DNA from: Caldilineaceae bacterium | GTDB taxonomy: Bacteria; Chloroflexota; Anaerolineae; Caldilineales; Caldilineaceae | Direction: 5' to 3' | DNA length: 64,000 nucleotides | Assembly: GCA_022823185.1 (NCBI GenBank) | Contig: JAJDXQ010000043.1 | Span: forward strand, 1 to 64,000 | Part shown: piece after piece, positions 63,131-64,000 of the stretch | Layout: the number at the start of each line of letters is the position of its first letter | How positions within the stretch are numbered: the first letter of the stretch is position 1 | Made by a program: the position numbers and the translations under genes | Notes under the pieces: generated by a model | Databases searched by the model: none | Told to the model about the DNA's origin: nothing | What the model saw: only the letters and a program-made list of their open reading frames with translations

Positions 63131-64000
63131 ATGTCCTCTACTTCTGAACGTTTGCGCCGCCTGCAGGGCTTGCGCGGCCGGCGCGCATCTTCTGCGCCGG
63201 CGAAAACGGGCGCGCCCGAGCAGTCTGCGGCGCCATCGCCCGAATGGCAGGCTGAGCCAGCATCCGTCGAGGCGTTGGAGACGGGTGAAATTGTCGAGAA
63301 CAGCGCCGGACACTGTTACCTTGTTACCCGGCGCTACGCGGCAGGGGAAGTTGAGGGAAGCCAGCCGCCCGCTTTGCCCGCCCTCCGAAAGCAGACCGTG
63401 CCAGGCAATCTTCCGGAACGCGATCCTTCGGTCCTTGCTCCTCTATACCCCGCCTACCGGTTGGAAGACTGCCCTGATTTTCGCAAGGCCGCATTTCTGG
63501 ACATCGAGAGCACCGGTCTGGGCGGAGGCGCCGGCATCTACGCCTTTATGGTCGGAATTGGCACGTTTGAACGCCAAGGCCGGGCTGTGGACGAGCCGGA
63601 GGACCGTTGGACATTTGTAGCGCGTCAATTTTTCATGCGCCATCCGGGCGAAGAGCCGGCCCTGCTGACGGCGATCGCAGATCTGCTAGAGGGCTGCGAG
63701 AGCCTGGTGACCTTCAACGGTCGTTCCTTCGACGCCCCGCTCTTGCGCGGGCGATACCGCTACGCCGGCCGTTTCCTGCCCGCAGACGTTGCAATGCCAG
63801 CTGTGTTGAAAGAGGGCGCGCCCCACTTGGATCTGTTACACCCTGCCCGCCGATTGTGGCGCAAACGCCTGGGCAGCTGCGCTCTCAGCAATCTGGAACA
63901 GAAAGTCCTGGGGATTGCGCGGACGGAGGCCGATGTGCCCGGCAGCCTGATCCCGCAATTGTACGCTGACTATCTGCGAGACGGCGACGGCCGCATGATG
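63131..64000 (+). CDS. RNase H-like (YprB-type) 3'-5' exonuclease domain protein, cut by window end
   Basis: The first 290 codons are in the window; the gene continues to the right. After a disordered ~50-residue N-terminus and a small beta region, the exonuclease core appears: AAFLDIESTGLGG (first acidic motif DxE), VTFNGRSFDAPLLRGRYRYA (second) and HLDLLHPARRLWRKRL (third), then LGSCALSNLEQKVLG. This is the DnaQ-like RNase_H_2/YprB family, whose role is little studied. The gene lies divergent to recJ; TACAAT at 63084-63089 may be a -10 element. Confidence 0.85.
   Translation, partial: MSSTSERLRRLQGLRGRRASSAPAKTGAPEQSAAPSPEWQAEPASVEALETGEIVENSAGHCYLVTRRYAAGEVEGSQPPALPALRKQTVPGNLPERDPSVLAPLYPAYRLEDCPDFRKAAFLDIESTGLGGGAGIYAFMVGIGTFERQGRAVDEPEDRWTFVARQFFMRHPGEEPALLTAIADLLEGCESLVTFNGRSFDAPLLRGRYRYAGRFLPADVAMPAVLKEGAPHLDLLHPARRLWRKRLGSCALSNLEQKVLGIARTEADVPGSLIPQLYADYLRDGDGRMM

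Overview
The window is about 64 kb of high-GC bacterial DNA. It opens with the 5' end of a 16S rRNA gene on the minus strand. My best guess is a member of the Chloroflexota (Caldilinea/Anaerolinea-like). I infer this from the gene mix: split biotin-dependent acyl-CoA carboxylase, mevalonate-type decarboxylase, DUF3500, PhyH, UxuA-like and Gfo/Idh/MocA catabolic genes, DUF2082 zinc ribbon and an Uma2 remnant. No phylogeny was run.

Layout. 0-7.5 kb: rRNA start, then a minus-strand biotin-dependent carboxylase cluster (carboxyltransferase, an unknown 233-aa protein, biotin carboxylase, biotin carrier protein), a HGSNAT/DUF1624-like membrane protein and, divergently, the biotin protein ligase that would charge the carrier. 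7.6-14 kb: GT-C-like membrane glycosyltransferase, M50 membrane protease, HD protein, a TyrA-like dehydrogenase with an altered active site, a secreted protein and a lipoprotein. 14-25.2 kb: small-molecule and sugar catabolism (GNAT, PhyH oxygenase, two aminotransferases, 3-hydroxyacyl-CoA dehydrogenase-like, GH32, Gfo/Idh/MocA, UxuA-like). It contains a tandem duplication of a GH32-DinB gene pair, one GH32 copy of which has lost its middle in frame. 25.4-29.9 kb: a lower-GC patch with an OLD-like ATPase/TOPRIM protein next to a DNA methyltransferase, and a decaying MNT/HEPN plus CopG-antitoxin cluster. 30-37 kb: more oxidoreductases, a solitary molybdopterin hydroxylase large subunit, and DUF3500. 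37-40.5 kb: a strongly self-complementary intergenic stretch, a DHH phosphoesterase, and mevalonate (di)phosphate decarboxylase.

40.5-50.5 kb is the most unusual part. A ~10-kb, lower-GC cassette of seven tightly packed plus-strand reading frames holds two tandem VWA units (the first broken by an amber codon), a PP2C phosphatase, a Ser/Thr kinase with a Cys cluster and a C-terminal beta-rich domain, and three large paralogous proteins. All three paralogues begin with two copies of the same ~90-residue helical unit. They then diverge into 14-residue coiled-coil repeats with winged-helix-like ends (two proteins) or a multi-pass membrane protein with 54-bp tandem repeats (the third). The VWA-PP2C-kinase trio resembles the TerY-P triad; the three paralogues look undescribed to me. 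The cassette is bracketed by a 144-bp imperfect direct repeat copied from the 3' end of the decarboxylase gene, which suggests insertion or rearrangement at that gene.

50.7-64 kb is housekeeping: HflX, a 2-hydroxyacid dehydrogenase, citrate synthase, RecG, DegV, ribosomal protein L28 (too short for a simple ORF scan), RlmN, a HAD-IIA phosphatase, RecJ and the start of an RNase H-like exonuclease running off the end. No tRNA, CRISPR array, transposase or integrase was recognised.
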